NCBI RefSeq assembly: GCF_003725995.1
Contig: NZ_QIBX01000011.1
Location: 23,353 to 87,352, forward strand
Direction: 5' to 3'
Length of the DNA: 64,000 nucleotides
From: Slackia equolifaciens
GTDB taxonomy: Bacteria > Actinomycetota > Coriobacteriia > Coriobacteriales > Eggerthellaceae
Below, in pieces: positions 33,850 to 42,612 of this stretch. The notes under the pieces are model-generated. The model searched no databases. It was not told where the DNA came from and saw nothing but the letters and a program-made list of their open reading frames with translations. A program made the position numbers and the translations under genes. How positions within the stretch are numbered: position 1 is the first letter of the stretch; each line of letters opens with the position of its first letter.

Positions 33850-33953
33850 GGATGCCTCCTGGGTGTTTTATCGATCACATGCGACGCTGCAAGCGCGCAG
33901 GCGCCGCACGCATCTGATGCCGAGCGCATGATACCGCGACGCATGAAGGCCAG

Positions 33954-34976
33954 TCACGCCATCCGGGAAAAGCGCGATGCAGATGCGTTAAAACATGGCG
34001 AAAGGCATTGGCTGCGCCGTGCCCCGCCAACCCCGGCACCCCGCGCATGCGCGAGCGCCATTCGACATGATCGAGGCGGTGGATGGCGTCCACGCAACAT
34101 CCCCGCACATACGCGAGCGCCCTCCTGTGCTCCGTGCACCAACTCGTACGCCTCGTTGCGCGATATGCCGAATTCGTCGCGCAGCGCACGCACTATGTCT
34201 TTCTTGGAAAGCTCGCCCGCGCGCAAGAGCTCGGCGGCGCGCTCGGCGGCGCTTGCTGTGGCGTCCTGTGCGGCCGCCTGCTCTTCGGCCTGCGTGGGCG
34301 GGCCTATGACGAGCGCGATTTCGCCGCGCACGCCCCCCTCCGCATCGCGGCGGGCAAACTCCGACGCGGCAGCAGGCGCCGCCGCGCGAAACACCTCCTC
34401 ATACAGCTTGGTCAGCTCGCGGCACACGGCCACTTCGCGATGGGGGAACACCTGCGCCACCACGGCCAGGGCATCGGCAATGCGGCGGGGGCTTTCGTAG
34501 AACACCAGCACCGCGTCGAGCGCCGCAAGCCCTTCAAGCGCCGCGCGCCGCTCCCCCTCCTTGCGCGGGAAAAAGCCGCCGAAATAGTACCGCGGGTTGT
34601 TGAACCCGCTGGCCACATACGCCGTAGAGGCGGCCGAGGCGCCCGGCAGAACCACCACGTCGCACCCCTCGCGCTGCGCCGCCTCAATCAGGCGTGCGCC
34701 GGGGTCCGACACGCCCGGCATGCCCGCGTCGCTGCAAAAAGCGATGGCCTCGCCGGCTGCAACGCGCTGCGCGACATGCTCCGCCTGACGCGTGATGGTG
34801 GCCTCATCCAGGCGCTCGAGCCGCTTCTCGATGCCAAAATGCGCCAGCAGCTTGCCTGTAACGCGCGTGTCCTCGGCGCACACCACGTCGGCCGCACGAA
34901 GCTCCTCGAGCGCGCGCAGAGTCATGTCGCCCAAATTCCCTATAGGCGTAGGACAAATGATGAGCCTTCCCGGCAT
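33954..34976 (-). CDS. rsmI: 16S rRNA (cytidine 1402-2'-O)-methyltransferase RsmI
   Basis: The 340-residue protein begins LIICPTPIGNLGDMTLRALEELRAADVVCAEDTR, the RsmI/tetrapyrrole-methylase signature. AFCSDAGMPGVSDPGARLI, GASAASTAYVASGF, and FYESPRRI follow. It methylates C1402 of 16S rRNA. The usual C-terminal helical domain ends near AYELVHGAQEG; about 60 more residues (GRHPPPRSCRMALAHARGAG) are low complexity and may be a tail gained by loss of the original stop. The ATG follows GGAAGGA. Confidence 0.95.
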   Translation of the reverse strand: MPGRLIICPTPIGNLGDMTLRALEELRAADVVCAEDTRVTGKLLAHFGIEKRLERLDEATITRQAEHVAQRVAAGEAIAFCSDAGMPGVSDPGARLIEAAQREGCDVVVLPGASAASTAYVASGFNNPRYYFGGFFPRKEGERRAALEGLAALDAVLVFYESPRRIADALAVVAQVFPHREVAVCRELTKLYEEVFRAAAPAAASEFARRDAEGGVRGEIALVIGPPTQAEEQAAAQDATASAAERAAELLRAGELSKKDIVRALRDEFGISRNEAYELVHGAQEGARVCAGMLRGRHPPPRSCRMALAHARGAGVGGARRSQCLSPCFNASASRFSRMA

Positions 34977-35118
34977 AGCCGTCCTTCCTCAAGTCTGGTT
35001 AGGTATGCATTCGGCAAGGAATTATATCCAACGAAATAGCAAAGAGGCCGCCGGCTTGACGCCAACGACCTCCCACATGTTAAAACACAAGCCCTGTTCA
35101 CCGAACGGGCATCTTGGA

Positions 35119-37080
35119 CTACAGCGCGCAAGCGGCCAGATAGCCTGCGGTTACGGCCTCGTCGATAGCGGCAACCTCGTTGCAGTCGCCCACGAAACTC
35201 ACAGGGATGCCGGCCTCCTCGAGCGGCGATGCATCGAACGACACCGGTGCGGTGCCCAGCGCCAGCACGGCGAAATCGCATGGAACCTCACGGCGCTCAG
35301 GCGCTTCGCCCTCGCCCCCGGCGACTTCCACAACGACCGCGGGCACATATCCCGGATTCTCGACGAACTCGACCACCTTGGCACCCGTGAGCAGCTCAAC
35401 CCCATGCTCTTCGAAATCGGCCATCATCGTAGGCAGCACGGTATTGGACTCCTGAGCGGCCACCTTGTCGGCCATCTCAACCACGGTCACGCGGCAATCG
35501 GAAAACGCGTTGACGATGAACTCGGCCGTCTCGGCGCCCACCAATCCGCCTCCGATGACCGCCACGTTGCCCTTGAGCCGGTAGTCGCCCGCGAGCACGC
35601 GCCACGAATCCAGCACGAACGGTGCACCGATCCCCTCGATGCGAGGCCAGGCGTTCTTGCCGCCCGCAGCCACGATCACGGCATCGAATCCCGCCTCGGC
35701 AAGCTCACGCGCGCCTACAGCAGCGCCCGCGCGCACCTCCACGCCTGCGGCATCAAGCGCGGCCTTCCACCAGTCAAGCGAGCGGCCCATCTCGGATTTA
35801 CGCGGCGGGACACACGCGATGGTCAGCTGGCCGCCCAATTCGTCACATGCCTCGAACAACGTGACCGCATGTCCTCGCAGCGCCGCCACGCGCGCGGCCT
35901 CCATGCCCGCCGGGCCCGCGCCCACAACGGCAACCTTCTTGGCCTCGGCTGCCGGCTCAATGGTGCGCTCGTATTCGTAGCCGTTCTCGGCGTTGAGCAC
36001 GCACGAGAGGAACCTGCGGTTCTGGATGGCATCCGTGCAGCCCTTGTTGCACATCATGCAGTGACGAATGAGCTCCGGCGTTCCCGCCTCGAGCTTGCTC
36101 ACATAATCGGGGTCGCACAAAAGCGAGCGGCCCAGGCCCACGTAGTCGCAGGCGCCTTCCTCGATCAGGCGCTCGGCGTCTTCCGGCATGATAATGCGGC
36201 CCACCGTGGACACCGGCACGCTCACGACCGCCTTCACTTGGCGCGAGTATTCTTCCATGAAGCAGTAGGGGCGCGTGCCCATCACGGGAATGGTGTCGTT
36301 CATGTTACCGGTATGGTTCGCCTGCCCCACATGGAAGGTATCCACGCCCGCCTCCTCGAGGAGCTTCGCTAGGCGCACGGCCTCGTCGATGAAAAGGCCG
36401 CCGCGGCCGATCTGCGGGTTTTCGGTGATGATGGGCAGCTTGTAGTCGATGCAGATATCGGGCGCGCCCGCACGAATCGCACGCACCACCTCGAGCGCAA
36501 AACGCGTACGGTTTTCAAAGCTGCCGCCGAACTCGTCGTCGCGCTGGTTGATGAGCGGCGAGCAGAGCGATCCAACCAGGCGGTCGCCGTGAACCTCGAT
36601 CGCGTCCACGCCCGCCTTCACGCAGCGCTGCGCAAGCGCGGTGATCAGCCCGAGAATCTCCTGCAAACGCTCGGCAGTCACCTCGTTCACGTAATGTTTC
36701 ATGTCGTGCATGAGCTTAGCGCGGGCACCCTGCATGTCGCCCGCGCGGAAAAGCTCCGCCACGGCAACGGTGTCGTACTCGGGATGGAACACCTGCAGGC
36801 CCAGCTTGCAGTCGAATTCGTGCAGCGCATCGGCCAGGTGTGCAAACGAGGGGATCTGCTCGTCGGTCACAAGCTTGGGCGTAGGCGAGATGGTATGCAC
36901 CGGACTCACGTCGCCCACCACAACGTAGGCTACGCCGCCCTGGGCAAGACGGCGATAAAAGTTCACGCTCTGGTCGGTGATGGAGCCGGCGCGATCTTCG
37001 TATCCGGTGGTCATGGGCGGAAACATCACGCGATTCTTGAGCGTCATGTGGTTGATTGCGAGCGGTTCGAGCAGCTTCAT
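35119..37080 (-). CDS. Old Yellow Enzyme-type NADH:flavin oxidoreductase with FAD/NAD domain
   Basis: The start at 37080 (MKLLEPLAINHMTLKNR) has AAAGGGG 7 bases upstream. The 653-residue protein has an N-terminal FMN TIM barrel (NRVMFPPMTTGYED, GVDAIEVHGDRLVGSLCSPLINQRDDEFGGSFENRTRF), an iron-sulfur Cys set (CMMCNKGCTDAI, then SCVLNAE), and a C-terminal dinucleotide domain (VAVVGAGPAGMEAAR, NVAVIGGGLVGAETAEFI). This matches 2,4-dienoyl-CoA reductase and BaiCD/enoate reductases. Gut anaerobes use such enzymes on bile acids, enoates and plant compounds. The substrate here cannot be read from sequence. Confidence 0.92.
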   Translation of the reverse strand: MKLLEPLAINHMTLKNRVMFPPMTTGYEDRAGSITDQSVNFYRRLAQGGVAYVVVGDVSPVHTISPTPKLVTDEQIPSFAHLADALHEFDCKLGLQVFHPEYDTVAVAELFRAGDMQGARAKLMHDMKHYVNEVTAERLQEILGLITALAQRCVKAGVDAIEVHGDRLVGSLCSPLINQRDDEFGGSFENRTRFALEVVRAIRAGAPDICIDYKLPIITENPQIGRGGLFIDEAVRLAKLLEEAGVDTFHVGQANHTGNMNDTIPVMGTRPYCFMEEYSRQVKAVVSVPVSTVGRIIMPEDAERLIEEGACDYVGLGRSLLCDPDYVSKLEAGTPELIRHCMMCNKGCTDAIQNRRFLSCVLNAENGYEYERTIEPAAEAKKVAVVGAGPAGMEAARVAALRGHAVTLFEACDELGGQLTIACVPPRKSEMGRSLDWWKAALDAAGVEVRAGAAVGARELAEAGFDAVIVAAGGKNAWPRIEGIGAPFVLDSWRVLAGDYRLKGNVAVIGGGLVGAETAEFIVNAFSDCRVTVVEMADKVAAQESNTVLPTMMADFEEHGVELLTGAKVVEFVENPGYVPAVVVEVAGGEGEAPERREVPCDFAVLALGTAPVSFDASPLEEAGIPVSFVGDCNEVAAIDEAVTAGYLAACAL

Positions 37081-37280
37081 GAGCATCCCCTTTCGATGGA
37101 ATTTCTTTACCCATTATAGCCGCTTTGTCCCAGAAGCACGTAAGCGCCTTGTGGTCGTTGCCGCCCTTTGCTCATGGCGCCGATTGCAATGCGGCACCGC
37201 CTTTCCGATCGCCTCGTCCGCGTCGCTTAGGTCGTCATGCGACCACACCCCAGCGCCGCCCGACCACCCCGCAATTTTGG

Positions 37281-37343
37281 GCTGCTACTGCCTCGTCTTA
37301 AGCTGCTACTGCCTCGTCTTAAGCTGCTACTGCCTCGTCTTAA
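37281..37343. repeat. Three perfect 21-bp tandem repeats
   Basis: The unit GCTGCTACTGCCTCGTCTTA(A) occurs identically at 37281, 37302 and 37323. It directly precedes palindromic element 5 in a gene-free gap (37087-37570). Confidence 0.9.
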
Positions 37344-37355
37344 AAAAGGGGATTG

Positions 37356-37505
37356 AAATTTTCGTTTTTCTACCGTTGCCTCCCCTCGACAGCACGATTG
37401 AGCCACACAAAAAGAGTTTTCCAGGAAGACATCCTGGGGATTTACGTTGAGTTTTTGCTTTGCCGTCATTCCCGAAGACACGCAACGGTAGAAAAACGAA
37501 AATTT
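37356..37505. repeat. Palindromic element 5
   Basis: A 24-bp perfect inverted repeat (37356-37379 against 37482-37505, arms with TTTTCGTTTTTCTACC) extends a further 8-9 bases outward with mismatches. The loop has a small CCAGG/CCTGG hairpin (37421-37437). It sits just upstream of the MBL hydrolase gene. Confidence 0.85.
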
Positions 37506-37570
37506 TTATCCCGAAATCGAGAAACCCCTGAATCCAGTCGTTCGAGTACTCGTCTTTCATGGAGAACAAG

Positions 37571-38383
37571 ATGCTCAGATTGCACATTCTCGCAAGCGGG
37601 AGCCGCGGCAACGCATCGGTGGTCGAAGATGCCGCCACCGGACGCGCCGTGCTCATCGACTGCGGCATAAGCAAGAAGGACTTCATGGCCCGCTGCGCCG
37701 ACGCGGGCTTTGACCCGACGCGCATAGAAGCCGTCTTGGTCACGCACGAGCACACCGACCACACAAAAGGGCTCGGCGTGGTGCTGCGCGGGCTGGCAAA
37801 ACTCGGCGCGCATCCCACTATCTATGCGAATCCCGCCACAAGCGCCGCAAGTAAGCCGCTCCAAGAGATTGCCGAGACGCACCTTGTGCTGCCGCTTGGG
37901 ACGGATGCGTTAAGCGTTCGTTCGACCGACCTCGAAATCGCCGGCATGCGCATCTTCCCCTTTGGCACATCCCACGATGCGGCGGCATCTTTTGGGTTTC
38001 GCGTCGAGTGCGACGGCGACGCGCTTGGGTTCATGACCGATTCGGGCATTGTCACGCCCTCCGCCCATGAGGCGCTCCAAGACGTGCGTCTGCTGGCGCT
38101 CGAATGCAACCATGATTCTCACATGCTCGAGCGCGGGCCTTACCCTTTCATGGTCAAGCAGCGCATCGCCTCCGACCGCGGGCACCTTTCAAACGATCAG
38201 GCATCCGACGAGCTCACCGCTCTTTTGAGCAATCGCCTTGAGGCAGTTGCCGCCATGCACATCTCGGAGAACAACAATGAATACGACCTCGCTCTCAAGA
38301 CGTTCACGGAGACGCTTGCTCGCGAGGGGCACTCCGCTCGCGCGTGCTGCGGCTACCAAGGACGTCTGACCGACGTCGGATAA
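37571..38383 (+). CDS. MBL-fold metallo-hydrolase (WalJ/YycJ-like)
   Basis: The start at 37571 (MLRLHILASGSRGN) has GGAG 8 bases upstream. The 270-residue protein has the N-terminal ASGSRGNASVV element of YycJ-type exonucleases, the metal motif THEHTDH, then FGTSHDAAASFGF, FMTDSG and LECNHD. YycJ/WalJ relatives act as 5'-3' DNA exonucleases in repair or work with the WalRK system. It lies alone, convergent with the cyclophilin-like gene across a shared terminator. Confidence 0.88.
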   Translation: MLRLHILASGSRGNASVVEDAATGRAVLIDCGISKKDFMARCADAGFDPTRIEAVLVTHEHTDHTKGLGVVLRGLAKLGAHPTIYANPATSAASKPLQEIAETHLVLPLGTDALSVRSTDLEIAGMRIFPFGTSHDAAASFGFRVECDGDALGFMTDSGIVTPSAHEALQDVRLLALECNHDSHMLERGPYPFMVKQRIASDRGHLSNDQASDELTALLSNRLEAVAAMHISENNNEYDLALKTFTETLAREGHSARACCGYQGRLTDVG

Positions 38384-38405
38384 ATCCCGCTCTTCCACCA
38401 CTTCA

Positions 38406-38440
38406 AAAAAGCATTCTATACAGTGTATAGAATGCTTTTC
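38406..38440. terminator. Bidirectional terminator
   Basis: A 12-bp AT-rich stem (AAGCATTCTATA and its complement, loop CAGTG) is flanked by A6 and T4 runs. It lies between convergent genes ending at 38383 and 38449. Confidence 0.85.
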
Positions 38441-38448
38441 ATCTGCAG

Positions 38449-38805
38449 TTATTTATCCCATCTTACCTGAACCGATCTCGCGCCCACGGCATCGGCAAGG
38501 CCGCCCGCATCGTCGATGCGCCCGATGCGCGTGTAGCTGTAGCTCGATGAATGCGTACCGTAGAACAGCACCAAGCAATCGGAGCCGAACAGCATGACGT
38601 CGCCCGCGTTAATGGTGCCGGGGTTGGACGCGTTTTGCGGCAGGCTCTCATCGAGATAGAAGTATTTCTCATTGCCGTTGAGCTCGCTCATCTCAAGCTC
38701 CATCGGCAGCATCGCCGCCAACGCGCGAGCGGTGTCGTTATCCTCGAGCGTCGCCTCAAACGTCGCGCCGTTTATGGTCAGGGTCATTCCCGCGGTTTCC
38801 GCCAT
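38449..38805 (-). CDS. Cyclophilin-like fold protein
   Basis: The 118-residue protein matches the small cyclophilin-like domain family: MTLTINGATFEATLEDNDTARALAAMLP, then NEKYFYLDESLP, GDVMLFGSDCLVLFYG and SYTRIGRID. The function is unknown; relatives are often encoded near transporters or redox proteins. It follows the ABC substrate-binding gene by 15 bases, so it is the last gene of that operon and may be an accessory. Confidence 0.8.
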   Translation of the reverse strand: MAETAGMTLTINGATFEATLEDNDTARALAAMLPMELEMSELNGNEKYFYLDESLPQNASNPGTINAGDVMLFGSDCLVLFYGTHSSSYSYTRIGRIDDAGGLADAVGARSVQVRWDK

Positions 38806-38820
38806 GGCGGATTCATCCCT

Positions 38821-39672
38821 TCAATTGTCGTTTGACGTGATATCGATACCGAAGAACCGATTGGATAGCTCAGCGAGCTCGCCCGAATCGCGCATGTCAG
38901 CAATGGCCCCGTTCATGGCGTCGAGCAGACCCGCCGTCGCCTCCTCGCGGCGAAGCGGAAACGCCACATGCGTAGGCTCATCGTTCACGGCGGCGATCTT
39001 CAGATCGGCATCGGGATGTTGGTCCATGTAGTCGTAGAACACCACCTCGTCGTTGAGCGTGGCGTCTATGCGTCCCTGCGTAAGCAGCTCGATGGTCTGG
39101 TTGAAATCGTCCACGCCCGTGTTGGTGGCGCCGTGGCTTTCGGCCAGAATCGCATAGCTGGAACCCAGCGTGTTGGCCGTGCGCTTGCCAGAAAGGTCAT
39201 CCATGGAGGCAATATCGCTCGACCCCGTGGTAATCACCACGATGTTGTTGAACGCGTACGGATCGGTGAAATCGTATTTCTGTCGGCGTTCCTCGGTCAC
39301 GCTTACGCCGTTTGCCATGGTGTCGTACCGGCCGGAATCAAGACCGGCAAGCAGGCCGTCCCATTCGCCCTCGGCGAACTCCGCCTTAACGCCCAAACGC
39401 TGCGCGATCCCGCGAGCCACCTCGATGTCGAAGCCGGTGAGCTCGCCCGCCTCGTCGTGAAACGTCCAGGGGCTCCACGTTCCCTCGGTGGCAAACGTCA
39501 TCGCGCCGCGCTCTTGAATCTGCGCCAGCAGGTCGCCGCCCTCCTGCGCATCGCCGGAATCGCCGCCCGCCGCACCGCCGGCATCACGCGAGCCGCTGCA
39601 CCCGACAAGCGAACCCAGCACCAATGCCGAGGCGGCGCCCACCAAAAACTTCCTACGAGAAATAAACGACAT
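38821..39672 (-). CDS. Polar amino acid ABC transporter substrate-binding lipoprotein
   Basis: The 283-residue protein has a signal peptide with RRKF and the lipobox LVGC. The family 3 solute-binding domain follows: GAMTFATEGTWSPWTFHDEAGELTGFDIEVARGIAQRLG, then WDGLLAGLDSGRYDTMANGVSVTEERRQKYDFTDPYAF. The acidic-ligand pocket is typical of cystine or polar amino acid binders. It is the third gene of a permease-ATPase-binding protein operon, and the specificity cannot be fixed from sequence. Confidence 0.93.
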   Translation of the reverse strand: MSFISRRKFLVGAASALVLGSLVGCSGSRDAGGAAGGDSGDAQEGGDLLAQIQERGAMTFATEGTWSPWTFHDEAGELTGFDIEVARGIAQRLGVKAEFAEGEWDGLLAGLDSGRYDTMANGVSVTEERRQKYDFTDPYAFNNIVVITTGSSDIASMDDLSGKRTANTLGSSYAILAESHGATNTGVDDFNQTIELLTQGRIDATLNDEVVFYDYMDQHPDADLKIAAVNDEPTHVAFPLRREEATAGLLDAMNGAIADMRDSGELAELSNRFFGIDITSNDN

Positions 39673-39879
39673 GCCTCTTCTCCTATGCTTTCCATCCGGT
39701 CTCTTTGTCTCTTATCCGCCCTTTTCCATGGATCCAAAGCTACGCCCGCAGCGGCCTCCTTACGGCCAAAACCGCGCTCCCAGCGCACGCCAGGCGGCGA
39801 TCGCCCGCCAACGCGATCACCTTGCACGTAAGCGGCAGCATAATGCACACGTCCGCTCGCCCATGCGACTTGCCCGTGC

Positions 39880-40725
39880 CTAGCCTGCACCCTCCACCGT
39901 GCGCAGAAACGCACGCACGCGATCGTTTGCGGGATGGTCGAAAAACTCCCGTGCGGAGGCTTGCACCTGCACGCGCCCGTCTTCCATGAACACCACGCGA
40001 TCGGCCACGTTGCGAGCGAAGCTCATCTCGTGCGTCACCACGACCATGGTCATGCCTTCGTCCGCCAGCGCGCGCATAGCCGCCAGCACCTCGGAGGTAA
40101 GCTCGGGGTCGAGGGCGCTCGTGGGCTCGTCGAAAAACACGATTTTGGGGTCGGTGGCCATGGCGCGGGCAATGGCCACGCGCTGCTGCTGCCCGCCGGA
40201 GAGCTGTACGGGATATGCGTCCAATCGATTGGCCATGCCCACGCGCTCAAGGCAAGCGACCGCTTTTTCACGGGCGTCGCCTTTGGGCATGTTCCTGGCA
40301 GTCACCAGCCCCTCCATTACGTTTCCCAACACGGTGCGGTTGCGAAAGAGGTTGTAGTCCTGAAACACGAAGGCGGTTTTACGACGCACCTGGGCTATTT
40401 GGCGCGCGGTTGCACGATGCATATCAAGGCGCTCGCCATCGAAGACCATAGTGCCCACGTTTGCTCGCTCCAAAAAGTTCGCGCAGCGCAGAAGCGTGGT
40501 CTTGCCTGAGCCCGAAGGCCCCAGAATGGCAACCACGTCGCCACGATTCACCGCAAGGTCGATGCCGTGCAAAACCTCCACTGCGTCGGCATTCGCCTTT
40601 CGCCTCGATCCAAAGCCTGCCCCTGTGGCGCGCCCCGCAGCGGCTTCCTCGCGAGGCATGCCCGCCGCATCAGTGCCGCCAAACGCCTTGCGCACGCCTT
40701 CCAGGCGGAAAAATTCCTTGGACAT
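39880..40725 (-). CDS. Polar amino acid ABC transporter ATPase with N-terminal insert
   Basis: The Walker A GPSGSGKTTLL, signature LSGGQQQRVAIARAMA, Walker B IVFFDEPTSALDPE and switch VVTHEMSFA are all intact, matching GlnQ-type ATPases. Between the first strand (VRKAFG) and VEVLHGIDLAV an extra stretch of about 27 residues (GMPREEAAAGRATGAGFGSRRK) appears, which is absent in typical homologues. It starts 3 bases after the permease stop and is followed by a 207-base gap before the binding protein. Confidence 0.93.
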   Translation of the reverse strand: MSKEFFRLEGVRKAFGGTDAAGMPREEAAAGRATGAGFGSRRKANADAVEVLHGIDLAVNRGDVVAILGPSGSGKTTLLRCANFLERANVGTMVFDGERLDMHRATARQIAQVRRKTAFVFQDYNLFRNRTVLGNVMEGLVTARNMPKGDAREKAVACLERVGMANRLDAYPVQLSGGQQQRVAIARAMATDPKIVFFDEPTSALDPELTSEVLAAMRALADEGMTMVVVTHEMSFARNVADRVVFMEDGRVQVQASAREFFDHPANDRVRAFLRTVEGAG

Positions 40726-40728
40726 GGC

Positions 40729-41403
40729 CTATCCCCTTTCTGCCCCGCGCTGGGCCAGTTTCTTCTCGCCCACATGCTGCAGCCAGGTGAGCACCGTGGA
40801 AAACAGCAGATAGATGAGCGCCACCTCCAGATACAAAGGCAGGGCCTCATACGTGCGCGAGATGATCTGCTGCGTGGCCATGAGCATCTCGAGCACCGTG
40901 ATGTTGGCCGCAAGCGAGGTGTCCTTCACCAGGGCGATCAGCTCGTTCGACAGCGGAGGAAACGCCGTACGCATTGCCTGCGGCAGCACGATTCGTCGCA
41001 TCACCTGCGCGTACGTCATGCCCACGCAATAGCCCGCCTCAATTTGCCCTCGCGGCACCGCCTCAAGCGCAGCACGGATCGACTCGGCGGCATAGGCGCC
41101 TGTGTTGATAGAGAACACGATCACGGCAGCCGGAAACGGATCCAGCAGCACGCCTAGATCGGGAAGACCGTAAAACACCACGTAGAGCTGCACCAGAAGC
41201 GGAGTGCCGCGCACCACCCAAATGTAGAAGCGCGCAAGCTGTTTGAGCAGCGGCACACCCGCAAACTGCACAAGCGCCGTTGCCGTAGCAATCACCAAGG
41301 CAATGGCGAACGAGATGACGGTAAGCGGAATGGTGGCCGTAAGCCCCGGAATGAGGATGGACGTGAACGAATTCACGAGGATATCCCACACACGCTCGCT
41401 CAA
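40729..41403 (-). CDS. Polar amino acid ABC transporter permease, TTG start
   Basis: The 224-residue permease has five membrane helices and the HisM/GlnP EAA loop (GAYAAESIRAALEAVPRGQIEAGYCVGMT, ALPLYLEVALIY). The frame opens with TTG at 41403 preceded by AGGGGAG, so a TTG start is likely. It is first in the ABC operon. A TTGACA-type -35 with a weak AT-rich -10 lies about 55-85 bases upstream (around 41450-41475). Confidence 0.9.
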   Translation of the reverse strand: MSERVWDILVNSFTSILIPGLTATIPLTVISFAIALVIATATALVQFAGVPLLKQLARFYIWVVRGTPLLVQLYVVFYGLPDLGVLLDPFPAAVIVFSINTGAYAAESIRAALEAVPRGQIEAGYCVGMTYAQVMRRIVLPQAMRTAFPPLSNELIALVKDTSLAANITVLEMLMATQQIISRTYEALPLYLEVALIYLLFSTVLTWLQHVGEKKLAQRGAERG

Positions 41404-41580
41404 AGGCTCCCCTCTCTTTTTAGCCGGCGCCGTCCACGCACTCGACGGTACCTTTTAAAAACTGACATCGTGTTGTCAATTCAACAACTTGGAGTTAGCT
41501 TCAAGTCAAGAACGGACGCCACCCCGCAACTACGCTCCATCCTTCCTCCATAAAAGCGGGCTGAACCAAAGATTCCAGCA

Positions 41581-41618
41581 AAAAGAAAGCGGCCCAGGCA
41601 AGCGCCTGAACCGCTTTT
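41581..41618 (-). terminator. Terminator after the formate/nitrite channel gene
   Basis: On the minus strand AAAGCGGTTCAGGCG, a short loop and its near-complement precede CTTTCTTTTTG. It lies about 20 bases after the stop. Confidence 0.75.
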
Positions 41619-41638
41619 CCCATTATCGCTCTTGCCGG

Positions 41639-42469
41639 CTATTTCGCGCGACGCTTCGCGTAGATGAACCAGTAGGACAGACCAACCAGCAGCCCGCCCA
41701 CGATATTTCCCAGCGTGGCGGCCGAAAGGTTGTAGGCTATGCCGCCCAGCGACATCACGCCCGGATCGCCCACTCCCATCACGTTCAGAATAAACGCCAT
41801 GGGCAAGAAGAACATGTTCGCAACGCAGTGCTCGAAGCCGCACGCAACGAATGCCGAAATGGGCAGAATGATGCCCACCACCTTATCCGCCACAGTACGA
41901 CCCGCAAACCCAATCCACACCGCCAGGCACACGAGCACGTTGCACATGATGCCCTTGAAAAACAACGTGACCCAATCGGGAGACACCTTGCCCGCAGCCA
42001 CATTCACCATGGCCTCGCCCACGGCTCCGCCGTTCATTGCCCACACCTGCGCGAAGTACACGAGCGCCACGGCAACCAGCGCACCCACCAGATTGCCCAG
42101 CCATACGATAACCCAGTTCTTGAGCATGGCGCCCCAGCTAATCTTGCCGGAGGCTTTCGCCGCGCACATGAGCACGTTGCCGGTGAACAGCTCGGCCCCG
42201 CAGATGAGCACAAGCGACAGGCCAAGGCAGAAGCAGATACCTCCCACCAGGCGCTGCACCGCAAACGGAATGGTGGGATCGCCCAGAAACAGGCAGAAGA
42301 ACATGCCGCCGAACGCGATGAACGCACCCGCCAGCATGGCCGACACGAAACACTTCGCAGGCGCCATGCCCGCTTTGGTAACGCCCACGCCCTCGGCCTT
42401 CGCCTCGGTTTGGGCGGGCGAGAGCGCATCCGGCTTAAGTGCGTTCAAATCCTCCTGCGACAATGCCAT
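41639..42469 (-). CDS. Formate/nitrite transporter (FNT family)
   Basis: The start at 42469 (MALSQEDLNALKP) has AAGGGGG upstream. The 276-residue protein has six helices with FNT motifs: SAMLAGAFIAFGGMFF, GAELFTGNVLMCAAK, KNWVIVWLGNLVGA, KGIMCNVLVCLAVWIG, and GFEHCVANMFFLPMAFI, which holds the central His. FNT channels move formate, nitrite or similar anions. With nap in the same region it could export nitrite or handle formate as a donor; the sequence does not decide. Confidence 0.93.
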   Translation of the reverse strand: MALSQEDLNALKPDALSPAQTEAKAEGVGVTKAGMAPAKCFVSAMLAGAFIAFGGMFFCLFLGDPTIPFAVQRLVGGICFCLGLSLVLICGAELFTGNVLMCAAKASGKISWGAMLKNWVIVWLGNLVGALVAVALVYFAQVWAMNGGAVGEAMVNVAAGKVSPDWVTLFFKGIMCNVLVCLAVWIGFAGRTVADKVVGIILPISAFVACGFEHCVANMFFLPMAFILNVMGVGDPGVMSLGGIAYNLSAATLGNIVGGLLVGLSYWFIYAKRRAK

Positions 42470-42612
42470 ATATCGGCCCCCTTCACCTTGATTCAACGAT
42501 ATATTGTGGTTTGATATTCGATATGGAACGCATAGTATCGCCGAATCCGACAGCCGCACTCCTCTATGAGGTTTTTCTTGGCGAGCGGCTGCGAGCTTCT
42601 GCGCGCGCGGCC

